A stretch of DNA of 47,833 bases, taken from positions 1-47,833 of the forward strand of contig JAGYJW010000052.1 of the NCBI GenBank assembly GCA_018401435.1, given 5' to 3'. The notes under the pieces are model-generated. The model had not been told where the DNA came from and did not search any database. It saw only the letters and a program-made list of their open reading frames with translations. How positions within the stretch are numbered: the stretch's first letter is position 1; every line of letters begins with the position of its first letter. The DNA comes from Deltaproteobacteria bacterium. Lineage in GTDB: Bacteria; Myxococcota_A; UBA796; UBA2385. Positions 38,863 to 47,756 of this stretch are shown here, piece by piece. Position numbers and translations under genes: made by a program.

Positions 38863-41800
38863 GCAGGGCCACAGCCACCAGGCGCTCGGGCCGCACCACG
38901 CCCCGCTCCTGCAACCAGGCCTCGGCCTGGGCCCGGGCCGCAGCGCCTTCCTCGCCCCCCAACAGGCCACCCAGGCGCCAGCGGGCGGCCTCACGGTGCA
39001 GGGCCATGTCGAGGCCATCATAGGCGGATATTGCCTTTTCAAAGCTGGACTTTGCACCGTCTGTATCGCCTGATGCTGCGGCCAGCCCCGCCTGCAGCCC
39101 GGTGGCCAGCACCAACCCCCAGGGCAGATCCTCGCGGGACAAGGTCCGGGCCAGCGCCTGTGCGCGGGCGTGCAGATCCTCGGGCGCCAGGGGGCCCCGA
39201 CCCGCCGCGAGGCAGGCGACCGCCACCCGGCCCCGCAGCCAGGTCACCTCCATGCGCACGAATTGCAGGCGCAACATCAGCGCCTTCTTCATGCGCGGCA
39301 GGGCCTCCTCCAGGCGCAGCCAGGCCGCTTCGGGCTCTCCCTGGTAGAGGTCGAGCTGCACCCGGGCGACCAGGTTCATGAAGTGCTGGGTGTGGAAGCC
39401 CGCCTCGTGCACCCACAAGGCCATCGCGTCGTCGGCGCGCAGCCGCGCTTGTTCGGGGCGGTCTTCGGCCAGCCAGGCCAGGCCCAGCACGCCGCTGGAC
39501 AGGCAGGCCGCGGTCAGCAGATCGCCCCGCTCCCGCGCGGCTTCGATCAGGCGCGGCAGCTGCGCCCGCAGCAGCCCCAGCTCGCCGAGGTGGGCCCGGG
39601 ACCACAGGCCAAAGACATGGGCGTTGAGCTGCTCCCAGCTGGCGCCCTGGCCCCGCTCGCTCAGGCGCAGCTCGGCGGCTTCGGCGGAAGACACCGCGTC
39701 CCGAAAGCGGGCAGAGAAGAAGGCGCTCGCGCTGTCGCAGATGTCGACGATCGCGTGAGTGACGGGATCCTCAACCTGTGCCAGCACCTGGCGGGCGGTC
39801 AGAAGCGCGCCCGCGCTTCGGCGGCGATTGGCCGCGCCCCCCTCGTTGGCGGCAAAGGCGGCCTCGGTGGCCAGGGCCCTTGCGACCCGGTCGGGCTCGC
39901 CTGTGGCCAGGGCCAGCAGGGTGTAGCGACTCTGGAAGACCGCGCTGCGCAGCGAGTCGACCCAACACAAGCCCATGGCCGCGGTCCAGCAGGTGTCCAC
40001 GCGCTGCAACACGGCCGCAGGCTGATCGGCCTCGGGCCGCGGGCGAAAGCGCAGCCCCCGAACTCGCAGGCGCAGCCGGTCGAAGATGAGCCTGCGGAGC
40101 GCATGATCGGCGTCCTGCGGCAGCTTGAGGCCCACCCCATTCAGCACCTTGGCCAGCTCGCGTTGGCCGTCCTCGACGCGCCCCCCGCGCAGATATTGTT
40201 CGGCAGCGAGGCGGCGCATATCCAAGATGCGCGGATGGTCGGGCTGCAGGGTGGCCAGCAGGTTGGCGGCTTCGGCCCTGCAGCGTGCAGACTCGCCGCT
40301 GCGCCCTGCCCGCGCCTCGGCCTCGCCCTTGGCATCCAGCAGCCGCCAGCGCTCGGGGCCTCCATCGGCAGCAGGGCGGCGGCGCGGCCATAGAGGCTGG
40401 CCGCGAGGTGGAAGGCCAGGCCGCCCGGGCGCGCTGCGCCGACAGCTCCACAAGGCAGCGCCTCTTCGGGCTGGCCAGAACGGGCCACATGGGCGGCCAG
40501 CGACCCCGCCGGCGCCCCCGCAAGCGAGCGCAGGGCCTCGGCCAGCTGGGCGTGCAGCGCGCGGGTGGCCTCCTCGCTCAGGGCGGTCAAGACGGCCTCT
40601 TCGACGGGCCGATGGGCGACCTCCACCCGGCCCTTGGGGGTGCGGCGCAGCAGACGCTCGTTGACCAGGGCCCGCATGCTGGCCTCGGTGTCGTCCACCG
40701 CCGCGGCCAGTCCCGCCACGCCGGGCTCCAGGGTGGCCCGCCACGGCGATGACGTCGAGCAGGCGCCGCTGGGGCGCGGGCAGCTCGGCGATTCGACGGG
40801 CCAGGGCCTGGGGCAGGGAGGGCACGCCTCCCCCTGGATTGCGGCGCAAGGCACGGGCCAGCTCTGCCGTAACCAAGGGTGACCCGGCGCTCTCTGCGAC
40901 AATGGCGCCGATCTGGGCCCCAGCGGACCGGCCCACCCACAGCTCGGCCAGGGCCTGGGCGGCGGCGGGCGCCAGGGGGCCCACGTGCAGGCGCGCGTGG
41001 GTCAGCGCGGGCATGCCCGGAGCACCCTCGGCCAGGGCCAGCACCGGCGGCGCGTCCGCGTCGCTGTCGGGCCAGCTCAGAATCAGCAGGATGGGCAAGG
41101 CGTCGGGCCCGGACAGCAGGGCCTGCAAGACGCGGGCGCTGTCCAGGTCGCCCCACTGCAGATCGTCGATCCACAACACCAGGGGCCGGCCTGCGGACAG
41201 GCGCTCCAACAGCCGACGAAGCCCACCCAGGGCCCGGTCTCGGCTGGCGGCGTCGGCCTGGGCGTCTGCGTCTTCGGTGTCCTCTTCGGGCCAGGGCAGG
41301 CCGGGAACCCCCGCCAGCACCGGAAAGAGCCGGGCGAGATCCGGTGGCAGATCCGAGACCAGGGGCCGGCGCCGCTCGGGGTCCAGGTCGATCAGGCGCC
41401 GGCTGAGGGCGTCCACCAGGCCATCCACGGCCTTGAAGGGCAGGTCCTCGGAGGGGTGGCAGCGCCCGCTCAAGACCAGGGCCACATCCTTGCGGACCTC
41501 CCCCAGGAAATGGTCCACCAGCGCCGTTCGGCCCATGCCCGGCGCCCCCGACAAGCCGACCACTGCCGGCCGCCCGGGGCCCACCGCGGCCAGGATCGCG
41601 GCCAGACGCGCCCGCTCTGCATCCCGCCCGAAGAAGGGCTCCACGGGCCCCTCCTGGGTGGCCCCCACGGTGCGCAGCCCCAGGGTGGACACCCCGATGG
41701 CCAGCAGGATGTCGGCAGCGCTGGGGCGCCTCTCTGCGGCCGGGTCCAGCAGCCGCATCACCAGCCGGTCCAGCTCGGGCGGGGTGGCCGGCGCCAGGGC

Positions 41801-42517
41801 GATGGGCCGCGGAATCTGCAGGGCCTCCTTGGCGGCGAGGACCTCGACAAGGGTGCCGGAGAAGGGCTTCTCGCCGGTGAGCGCCTCGTAGAGCATCACC
41901 CCCAACGCATACCAGTCCGCAGGCGGTCCCACCTCGCCCGCCCAGCTCTGCTCGGGGGACATATAGGCGATGGTGCCCACCACCCGCTTGCGTGTGGGCT
42001 CGCCCGGGTCGGCGGTGGGCCCCCGCAGGGCCATGGCCACCCCGAAGTCCAGCAGCACCACCCGGCCCTCGCGGCTGACCAGCACATTGCTGGGCTTGAT
42101 GTCGCGGTGCAGGCGGCCGGCGGCGTGCAAGGCGTCCACACCCTCCACCAGCTGCCGCACCAGGCCGCGCAAGGCGTCGTAGCCCACCGGGCTGAGGCTG
42201 CGCCCATCCGGCCCCACGGACATCCGGGCCTGGGCGACAAAGGGCCGCCCCTGCACCTGCTCCATGGTGAAGAAGACGCCGGCTTCTGACGCGACCAGCT
42301 CGTAGAGTGCCACCAGGTTGGGGTGGGCGAGGTCGGCCAGGGCGCGGAACTCGCGCTTCAGCTTGAGCATCTCTTCGCCGTCGCGCCACTGCAGGGTCTT
42401 GAGGGCCACGGTGCGCCCGGTCTCCAGATCCTGCGCCGAATAGACCACGCCCATCCCGCCCGCGCCCAGGCGGTCCAGCATCCTGTAGCGGGGCGAATCG
42501 GGGAAGCTCACGGTCAC
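38858..42517 (-). CDS. Ser/Thr protein kinase fused to an AAA-type ATPase and helical repeats
   Basis: About 1,219 residues. The kinase domain (about 11-275) is complete: GAGGMGVVY, K40, HRDIKPSN (D139), DFG (157-159), SPEQ. Then an ATPase module with FFGRD (295-299), a Walker A-like loop GAPGMGRT (324-331) and Walker B PLVLWIDDLQWGD. The canonical Walker A Lys is Arg330, so nucleotide binding or hydrolysis may be weak. The C-terminal half is helical, TPR-like. The frame is broken twice in compensation near 40735 and 40365, in which the true chain is ATLEPGVAGL...LHAQLAEAL. GTG 42517 is the best start. Such myxobacterial kinases act as signalling hubs. Confidence 0.75.
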   Translation of the reverse strand: MTVSFPDSPRYRMLDRLGAGGMGVVYSAQDLETGRTVALKTLQWRDGEEMLKLKREFRALADLAHPNLVALYELVASEAGVFFTMEQVQGRPFVAQARMSVGPDGRSLSPVGYDALRGLVRQLVEGVDALHAAGRLHRDIKPSNVLVSREGRVVLLDFGVAMALRGPTADPGEPTRKRVVGTIAYMSPEQSWAGEVGPPADWYALGVMLYEALTGEKPFSGTLVEVLAAKEALQIPRPIALAPATPPELDRLVMRLLDPAAERRPSAADILLAIGVSTLGLRTVGATQEGPVEPFFGRDAERARLAAILAAVGPGRPAVVGLSGAPGMGRTALVDHFLGEVRKDVALVLSGRCHPSEDLPFKAVDGLVDALSRRLIDLDPERRRPLVSDLPPDLARLFPVLAGVPGLPWPEEDTEDADAQADAASRDRALGGLRRLLERLSAGRPLVLWIDDLQWGDLDSARVLQALLSGPDALPILLILSWPDSDADAPPVLALAEGAPGMPALTHARLHVGPLAPAAAQALAELWVGRSAGAQIGAIVAESAGSPLVTAELARALRRNPGGGVPSLPQALARRIAELPAPQRRLLDVIAVAGHPGARRGGTGRGGGRHRGQHAGPGQRASAAPHPQGPGGGRPSARRRGRLDRPERGGHPRAARPAGRGPALACGGAGGVAGRPCGPFWPARRGAALWSCRRSAPGRPGLPPRGQPLWPRRRPAADGGPERWRLLDAKGEAEARAGRSGESARCRAEAANLLATLQPDHPRILDMRRLAAEQYLRGGRVEDGQRELAKVLNGVGLKLPQDADHALRRLIFDRLRLRVRGLRFRPRPEADQPAAVLQRVDTCWTAAMGLCWVDSLRSAVFQSRYTLLALATGEPDRVARALATEAAFAANEGGAANRRRSAGALLTARQVLAQVEDPVTHAIVDICDSASAFFSARFRDAVSSAEAAELRLSERGQGASWEQLNAHVFGLWSRAHLGELGLLRAQLPRLIEAARERGDLLTAACLSSGVLGLAWLAEDRPEQARLRADDAMALWVHEAGFHTQHFMNLVARVQLDLYQGEPEAAWLRLEEALPRMKKALMLRLQFVRMEVTWLRGRVAVACLAAGRGPLAPEDLHARAQALARTLSREDLPWGLVLATGLQAGLAAASGDTDGAKSSFEKAISAYDGLDMALHREAARWRLGGLLGGEEGAAARAQAEAWLQERGVVRPERLVAVALP

Positions 42518-42662
42518 CGGAGGCCAGGACGGCGCAGGCCGGACCCCCGGAACAGGCCGGGCGTCCCAGACGGCGCGATCGGGACACCGCGCCAGCCATC
42601 GCCGCCCCCAGCATGCCACCAGAGAGCGGCGCCGCACAGCGCGCAGGGCTCCTGCTCCGCGC

Positions 42663-42668
42663 TATAGT
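42663..42668 (+). promoter_or_regulatory. TATAGT -10-like box before the coiled-coil membrane gene
   Basis: Lies 38 bases before ATG 42707. Five of six positions match TATAAT. No -35 box with good spacing is visible. Confidence 0.35.
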
Positions 42669-42706
42669 CCTGCCAGCCCCCGGATCCCGACGAAGGAGCC
42701 TCGCCC

Positions 42707-43657
42707 ATGACCCTCGCCGCGCCGCCCGCGGGACCCAGAGGAGACCGCATGGGCGACTCATTTATTGATCGCTTTCTTCCTCGAATGGCGGCCAATCTTG
42801 TCGCGATGGCCGGCGTCGCCTTGGCCACCCTCTGGCTGGTCGAGCAGCGTCAGGACGACACGGGCGCGCGCATCGACGCCTTGGAGCACGAACTCGACGA
42901 GCTGCGCCACGAGCGCGACCGCATGTCGCGCCTCAACCAGGAGCTGGCGCGCGAGGTGCACGACTCCGGCGTCGCATCCGAGATCGCACGGTGGCAGCTG
43001 CGCTGGACCGAAGAGCGCCTGCGCCGCACCGAGCTGCAGCTGGCCGCCCGCAGCCGCCCAAGCCGGGCCGGATCACCCGGCAGCCTGGCAGCCCCCGACG
43101 CCGTGGTCGCGTCTTCCAACTTCAGCCTGCCCATCGGCGGCGGAGACCTGCCCCCTGCCCCACGGGTGCAGGCCCTCGACGGCAGCGCCCAGGACGAGCT
43201 GGACCAGCAGGTGGCGCGCATCGCCCTGGGTGATCCTGGGCCCACGGCCGACCTCCAGGGCTCCGGCGCAGAGGACGATCTGGCCCTGACCGACTCTCGC
43301 GGCCGCAGCGGCCGGGGCATCGTGCCCGGCAACCTGGACCCCCTCATCGACGAGCTGCGGCCCCCCCAAAGCCAGCTCAAGCGCAACCAGGCCTGGCTGG
43401 AGTGGAAGCGCGTGATCGGCGAGGCCATCGACGGCGAATGCCGGGGACGCCTGAGCGAGAATATGGCCCATCGCTGCGAAGACGATGTGGCCCGCGCCGC
43501 CTTCCCCTATGGCGAACAAGCCGTGCGCTGCCTGATGACCGGCAACGCCGAACCCGACTATGTGGCTGTGGCCGACATCAACCGCCTGCCCACCCACTCC
43601 GTCCCCTTGGGTCGTGGCGCCATCATCCTCTGCGACGGCGCCCTGCCCAACAACTGA
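42707..43657 (+). CDS. Single-pass membrane protein with a coiled coil
   Basis: 316 residues from ATG 42707 (AAGGAG 8 bases upstream); ATG 42749 (GAGGAG 5 bases upstream) is an equally good alternative. One transmembrane helix at about 27-44 (NLVAMAGVALATLWLV), then a coiled coil (about 52-112) and a low-complexity linker to about 215. The C-terminal 100 residues are a compact domain with six cysteines (DGECRG, AHRCEDD, VRCLM, ILCDG) that resembles a periplasmic disulfide-rich domain. No family recognised. Confidence 0.6.
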   Translation: MTLAAPPAGPRGDRMGDSFIDRFLPRMAANLVAMAGVALATLWLVEQRQDDTGARIDALEHELDELRHERDRMSRLNQELAREVHDSGVASEIARWQLRWTEERLRRTELQLAARSRPSRAGSPGSLAAPDAVVASSNFSLPIGGGDLPPAPRVQALDGSAQDELDQQVARIALGDPGPTADLQGSGAEDDLALTDSRGRSGRGIVPGNLDPLIDELRPPQSQLKRNQAWLEWKRVIGEAIDGECRGRLSENMAHRCEDDVARAAFPYGEQAVRCLMTGNAEPDYVAVADINRLPTHSVPLGRGAIILCDGALPNN

Positions 43658-43690
43658 TCTCGCCGGCCGCCGCTGGCCCAGGCGCCCCCC

Positions 43691-44818
43691 ATGCCCGTCC
43701 GCTTGGAACGCGACCGCGCCCGCCGCTTGATGCTGCGCGCCACCCACCTGGAGCGTCCGGCCTTCTCTGCCGGCGCTGCCGGTGCCCGCGAAGCCCTGCT
43801 TGCATTGGGTTGTATTCAGCTCGATCCCATCGATCGATTCGGCACAAACCCCGACCTGGTGCTGCACGCGCGGGTGGACGGCCTGCAGCGCGGAGAATGG
43901 CCCCGTGCCACTCTGCCGGGCCACGCCTTCGAGCACTTCGCCAAGGAGCGCTGCCTGCTGCCTGCGTCGCTCTTCCCCCTCTACCGCGACCAGGCGGTCG
44001 AGACGCCCTGGTGGCGGCTGAGCCAGCGCCTGGAGCGGGTCGATGCGCCGCTGCTGGACGCCGTCCTGGCCGAGGTCTGCGCCCGCGGGCCCCTCAGCGC
44101 CGCCGAGCTCTCCGACCACGGCCGCGTCCAGCCCTTGGACTGGAGCGGCTGGAAGGGCACGGGCAAGGCTGGCAGCATGGCCCTCGAAGTGCTCTGGACC
44201 CGCTGCCAGGTGGTCAGCGCCGGGCGCACCGCGGCGGGTCACCGCATCTATGACCTGCCCCGCCGCGCCCTGCCGCAGGTCCACGACGCCTCCGGCGGGG
44301 ACTTCCACGCCGAGGCCCTGCTGCATCGGGTGCAGGCCGCCGGCCTGCTATCCCGCAAGGCCGGCCCCTGGTGGAGCATGCTGGGCGAGCACCGCAAGGG
44401 CCCGCTGCTGGACCGCTTGATCGCCGAAAAGCAGCTGGTCGAGGTGCAGATCGCGGGCAGCACGGGCCGCTGGCTCACCCTGCCGACCCTGCTGGAGGCC
44501 GCAGCGCCCCCCCTCGACCCCGACGACCGCGTGCGCGTGCTCGGCCCCCTCGACCCCCTGATGTGGGACCGGGCCCTGGTGCAGCACATCTTCGATTTCG
44601 AGTATCTGTGGGAGGTCTACAAGCCCGCCGCTGCGCGCCGCTGGGGCTACTATGTCAGCCCCTTGCTGCACGAGGGCCGGCTGGTGGGTCGGGTAGAGGC
44701 CATCCGCCGCAAGGGCGACCCGAACGGCGGCCTGGACCTGCTCAAGACCTGGGGAGAGGCGCGGGGCCCCGCCTTTGACGCCGCGATGGATCGGCTTGGG
44801 CGCTTCCAAGCCAACTAA
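43691..44818 (+). CDS. YcaQ/AlkZ-type (HTH_42) DNA glycosylase
   Basis: 375 residues, the length of the HTH_42 (YcaQ/AlkZ) family, which unhooks DNA interstrand crosslinks or excises bulky alkylated bases. N-terminal winged helices, then the family hallmark QΦD: Q43-L44-D45 within CIQLDPIDRFGTN (QΦD is typical of the YcaQ/AlkX branch rather than the QΦQ of AlkZ). A later wing region has PLDPLMWDRALVQHIFDFEYLWEVY, matching the family's PF-x-x-DR region. ATG 43691. It probably protects the genome from crosslinking agents. It is monocistronic. Confidence 0.8.
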   Translation: MPVRLERDRARRLMLRATHLERPAFSAGAAGAREALLALGCIQLDPIDRFGTNPDLVLHARVDGLQRGEWPRATLPGHAFEHFAKERCLLPASLFPLYRDQAVETPWWRLSQRLERVDAPLLDAVLAEVCARGPLSAAELSDHGRVQPLDWSGWKGTGKAGSMALEVLWTRCQVVSAGRTAAGHRIYDLPRRALPQVHDASGGDFHAEALLHRVQAAGLLSRKAGPWWSMLGEHRKGPLLDRLIAEKQLVEVQIAGSTGRWLTLPTLLEAAAPPLDPDDRVRVLGPLDPLMWDRALVQHIFDFEYLWEVYKPAAARRWGYYVSPLLHEGRLVGRVEAIRRKGDPNGGLDLLKTWGEARGPAFDAAMDRLGRFQAN

Positions 44819-44833
44819 AGCTGAGCCAGCCGG

Positions 44834-45853
44834 TCAGGGGCCGCCCTGGTCGATATATTGGCCGTCAATGCACACCAGCGGCCGGTCCAGGGGGGTGAGG
44901 ACCAGCTCCAATGTACACATCTCGGCGGGGTCGGGTTGCATCTCTCCCGTCTCGTTGGTCCAGGCGCAGGTGGTGCGAAAGGCATCGCCGGGCTGCACGT
45001 GCAGGCTGCCCAACTCGAAGGGCTGGATGCGCGGCCACTCTTTGTAGTTGGGCGTCCACTCGGGGATCTCGAAGACCGTCTCGACCTCGCCCGAGGCGTG
45101 GACCAGCTCTACGGTGAAGGAGCGGCCGTAGTAGTGCATGTGGGCCATGATCGACAGCACGTCGTATTCCGCCTCGAAAGCACAGTCGAAGCTGACCTCG
45201 GAGTCGCCCGGGGGCAGGTTGATGCGCCCGGCGTCGAACATGGCCGGCGCCACCCAGGCCTGCACATCGCCGGGGTCCACCAGCCGGGCGTTGAAGCCGG
45301 ACTTTACGGTCGCCTGCCGATCCTGCACATTGATATAGTGAAGGTCCAGGGTCCAACGCTGGCCGGGAATCATGCGAAAGGCCAGCCCAGGCGGCAAGGA
45401 CATCCAATCCATGCCGTTGTAGGGGTCGATGGGGAAGGGCTCGCCGCCCTCTGCCTCTACACCGACAGGAAAGAAGAGTGGGCCGAAGATGTCCATCCCG
45501 CCCTCGCCCTGCCCCATGCAGTCCACCAACTCACCATCGGGGAAGTCATCGTCGTAGACGCCCATGACCCCGGCGTGGTGGGTGATGGAGGGGTCGGAGT
45601 AGCCCTTGAGCGACACCACCCCCACCTCTGGCCCCGTGTAGGTGCCAAAGTAGCAGTAGGTGACCTCGGTATAGGGCTCCACCAGGATGTCGGGGCTGAG
45701 GAACTGGTAGCCGTCCTCACCGATCGGGGGAATCTCCACCCGCAGGTCCAGGGGGCCGTCGTCCGCTGCCTCTGTCGCCGGCGAGCGGCCGTCCCCCCCG
45801 GCAGGGGCTCCGCATGCGGAAAGCAGCGTCAGGACCACGGGTAGGCGGCTCAT
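44834..45853 (-). CDS. Two-copper monooxygenase-like lipoprotein (PHM/DBH type)
   Basis: 339 residues. Lipoprotein signal (LLSAC, Cys14). The chain keeps all six copper-ligand positions of the PHM/DBM family: H92-H93 (THHAGV) and H172 (LHYIN) for the first copper, H238-x-H240 (AHMHYYGRSF) and M312 (AEMCTLELVL) for the second. Spacings (79 and 72 residues) are near those of peptidylglycine hydroxylating monooxygenase (64 and 70). Cysteines C67, C112, C224, C296, C313 and C328 could form disulfides. It probably hydroxylates an organic substrate using ascorbate-like reductant. Coupled to the upstream lipoprotein by an ATGA overlap. Confidence 0.75.
   Translation of the reverse strand: MSRLPVVLTLLSACGAPAGGDGRSPATEAADDGPLDLRVEIPPIGEDGYQFLSPDILVEPYTEVTYCYFGTYTGPEVGVVSLKGYSDPSITHHAGVMGVYDDDFPDGELVDCMGQGEGGMDIFGPLFFPVGVEAEGGEPFPIDPYNGMDWMSLPPGLAFRMIPGQRWTLDLHYINVQDRQATVKSGFNARLVDPGDVQAWVAPAMFDAGRINLPPGDSEVSFDCAFEAEYDVLSIMAHMHYYGRSFTVELVHASGEVETVFEIPEWTPNYKEWPRIQPFELGSLHVQPGDAFRTTCAWTNETGEMQPDPAEMCTLELVLTPLDRPLVCIDGQYIDQGGP
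44835..44848. terminator. CAGGG-GCCG-CCCTG hairpin at convergent ends
   Basis: A 5-base stem overlapping the stop codon (TCA 44834-44836) of the copper-enzyme gene, 16 bases beyond the plus-strand stop. Confidence 0.35.
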
Positions 45854-46653
45854 GGCTGGCTCCGGTAGCTGCGCCGTGGACGGCGGCGCGGGGAATCGGC
45901 GAGGGCCTCGCAGTATACCGAGACCTGGACGATGCCACCAGCGAAGACCTCGATGCCGGGGGGAACGGCGCAGGGCTGCCCGTCGGGGTCCACCACCGAC
46001 AGGGACAAGGGCCCCGGCGGGACGTTGGCATAGACCAGGTCCGACCGGTCTTCGGTGGTCAGCGGCAACCCATCCCACTGGTCGGGGGCGTATTCCCGCC
46101 AGGGGCCGTCAAAGGGGCCGTCGAGGTGGACCTCGGCCCCGGCCAGATCCCGCATGAGCGGATCGATGGCGTCCACGAAGAGAATGGCCTTGGTATCGAG
46201 ATCGAGGCGCGCGCCCAGCGCTTCGAGGAGGGCGCGCGCGTCGACGGCCGAACCCATGGTGTAGGGGTAGGGATAGGCCGGATCCGCCGCCTCCAACGGG
46301 TCGATCCATGCCTCCATGGCCAGCAGTCCGGGGGCCTCGTTGCGCATGCGCATATAGGGGCGCTCGGCCACCGCCATCACCCACTCGCCCTGCGCGTCGC
46401 TCGTGGCCCGCTCTCCCGGCCGGTCCAGCGACCAGGCCTCCACCCCTGCCAGGGGCCCGTTCGTGCTGGCCAGTTTCACATAGCCGAAGATGTCTACGGT
46501 GGGCCCGGTCGCGCCGCTGTCGCCGTCGCCGCCCTCGTTGCCATCGGTGCCGTCGGTCGCATCGGCCCCGTCGCCCTTCCCGGCGTCGCCGCCCTCGGGC
46601 GCATCGGCGCAAGCGAGCAGGCCGAGGGTGAGCAGGCAGGGGCGAAGGGGCAT
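45850..46653 (-). CDS. Lipoprotein partner of the copper monooxygenase
   Basis: 267 residues. Lipobox LGLLAC (Cys15) then a Gly/Asp-rich linker with many DG pairs (about 20-50), then a beta-sandwich-like domain resembling carboxypeptidase-regulatory/CarboxypepD_reg (VDIFGYVKLASTNGPLAGVEAW...) and a second beta region. The stop overlaps the copper-enzyme ATG, so production is coupled. It may be an adaptor or copper/substrate-binding partner; no known accessory protein was recognised. Confidence 0.65.
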   Translation of the reverse strand: MPLRPCLLTLGLLACADAPEGGDAGKGDGADATDGTDGNEGGDGDSGATGPTVDIFGYVKLASTNGPLAGVEAWSLDRPGERATSDAQGEWVMAVAERPYMRMRNEAPGLLAMEAWIDPLEAADPAYPYPYTMGSAVDARALLEALGARLDLDTKAILFVDAIDPLMRDLAGAEVHLDGPFDGPWREYAPDQWDGLPLTTEDRSDLVYANVPPGPLSLSVVDPDGQPCAVPPGIEVFAGGIVQVSVYCEALADSPRRRPRRSYRSQP

Positions 46654-46680
46654 GGGCGGGCTCCAGCGGGCCGAAGCCGC

Positions 46681-46693
46681 AGCCTACAGGATA
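46681..46693 (-). promoter_or_regulatory. TAGGCT and TATCCT -10-like boxes before the copper operon
   Basis: Minus-strand TAGGCT (46686-46681) and TATCCT (46693-46688) lie 27 and 34 bases before ATG 46653. TAGGCT matches the recurrent -10-like box, but no GGCGGG box is at the usual distance. Confidence 0.25.
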
Positions 46694-46764
46694 GCCGCGC
46701 CGCGGGCGATCGCCGAGGCCCGGGTGCCCAGGCACCCACCCATCCCTGATTTGGCCCGGCACTT

Positions 46765-46780
46765 TGGCACTTATTTTGGC
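46765..46780 (+). promoter_or_regulatory. Sigma54-like element TGGCAC-N5-TTGG
   Basis: TGGCAC (46765-46770), TTATT, TTGGC (46776-46780). The -24 element is perfect; the -12 element has GG where TTGC is expected. It lies about 75 bases before the CTG start of the next gene. Confidence 0.25.
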
Positions 46781-46853
46781 CGAGAGCCAACCGGCAAGCT
46801 ATGAACGCGGCCCCGGTCCTGCGACCCGTCCGTCCCCTCTCTGCAGGAATGCC

Positions 46854-47756
46854 CTGCCCCCCTCCATTCGACACGCGCTGATTCTCTCCCCCCTGCTCGC
46901 GGCCTGTGTGGGGAGCGACAAGGGCAAGGACGACAGCGGCCTCGACGATGGCGCGACCTGCACCCCCTACGAGCCCACCGCCGCCGACGACAGCCAGACC
47001 GACGCCTGGCAGACCATCGACGTGGGCAATGGCTCGGACAACGAGGGCGTGGTCTACACCTTCACCGCGCCCTCAGACCCCGGCGGCGGCGTGCTGCGGG
47101 TGGTGCTCGCCGCAGCGGGCGATGTCATTCCGGCTCTGCTCATCCAAGAGACCAACGACAGCAGCGGCGCCATCATCGCGGGCGCCTCTGGCGACACCCC
47201 CGAACCCCACACCAAGTACGCCAGCTTCGCCGTCCAGGCCAACCACGCCTACCGCATCGAGGCCCGCCAGCAGTTCGGCGCAGAAGCCGACAGCTACCCC
47301 CAGAACTTCACCCTGTCCTGGACCTTCGAGAGCCTCATCGACTGCTACGAACCCAACGACAGCGCGGCCCAGGCGGTCGCCATCCCCTTGGACCAGGTCA
47401 TCGAGGCCTATGCATTCGCCGGTTATGCGGGCAATAGCTTGGGCGGCGTAGAATACGACGACTGGTACTCCGTCACCTTGGCCCAGGCCGCCACCCTGCA
47501 GGCCAGCCTGCTCAGCCCGCCCGGCGACGGGCACCGCATGAATATCCGCATCTGGAGCAGCGACGGCAGCCGCCAGCTGGGCGCCGGGGGCGGCAGCGCC
47601 GGGGGCGAGATCTTCAGCGCCGAGGCCGCCGTAGAGGCCGGCACCTACCTGATCTCGGTCGAGGTGGCCGCAGCCAGCAGCGCCAAGACCGAGGACCAGA
47701 CGCCCGAGCCCCCCCACTTCTCCCAGCCCTACACCTTGCAGGTCTCAGCCAACTGA
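46854..47756 (+). CDS. PPC-domain lipoprotein
   Basis: About 300 residues. Lipobox LLAAC (Cys18 from CTG 46854). CTG was chosen because AGGA lies 5 bases upstream; ATG 46849 is out of frame, and an indel in the C-run would also explain this. After an acidic linker come two PPC-like beta domains: the first about 35-150 (DNEGVVYTFTAPSDPGGG...), the second about 165-300, opening with CYEPNDS and ending with FSQPYTLQVS, a classic pre-peptidase C-terminal (PPC) pattern. Such domains bind calcium or carbohydrate surfaces. It is the last gene in the window. Confidence 0.7.
   Translation: MPPSIRHALILSPLLAACVGSDKGKDDSGLDDGATCTPYEPTAADDSQTDAWQTIDVGNGSDNEGVVYTFTAPSDPGGGVLRVVLAAAGDVIPALLIQETNDSSGAIIAGASGDTPEPHTKYASFAVQANHAYRIEARQQFGAEADSYPQNFTLSWTFESLIDCYEPNDSAAQAVAIPLDQVIEAYAFAGYAGNSLGGVEYDDWYSVTLAQAATLQASLLSPPGDGHRMNIRIWSSDGSRQLGAGGGSAGGEIFSAEAAVEAGTYLISVEVAAASSAKTEDQTPEPPHFSQPYTLQVSAN

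Noticed and set aside
38857..42637. Longer N-terminus of the kinase from 42637
   Set aside because: The extra 40 residues are Arg/Pro/Trp-rich without similarity to kinase N-termini; the domain starts cleanly after GTG 42517.
46849..46851. ATG 46849 as start of the PPC lipoprotein
   Set aside because: Its frame stops after ten codons, and its ribosome site would touch the codon. It only works if the C-run carries an indel.
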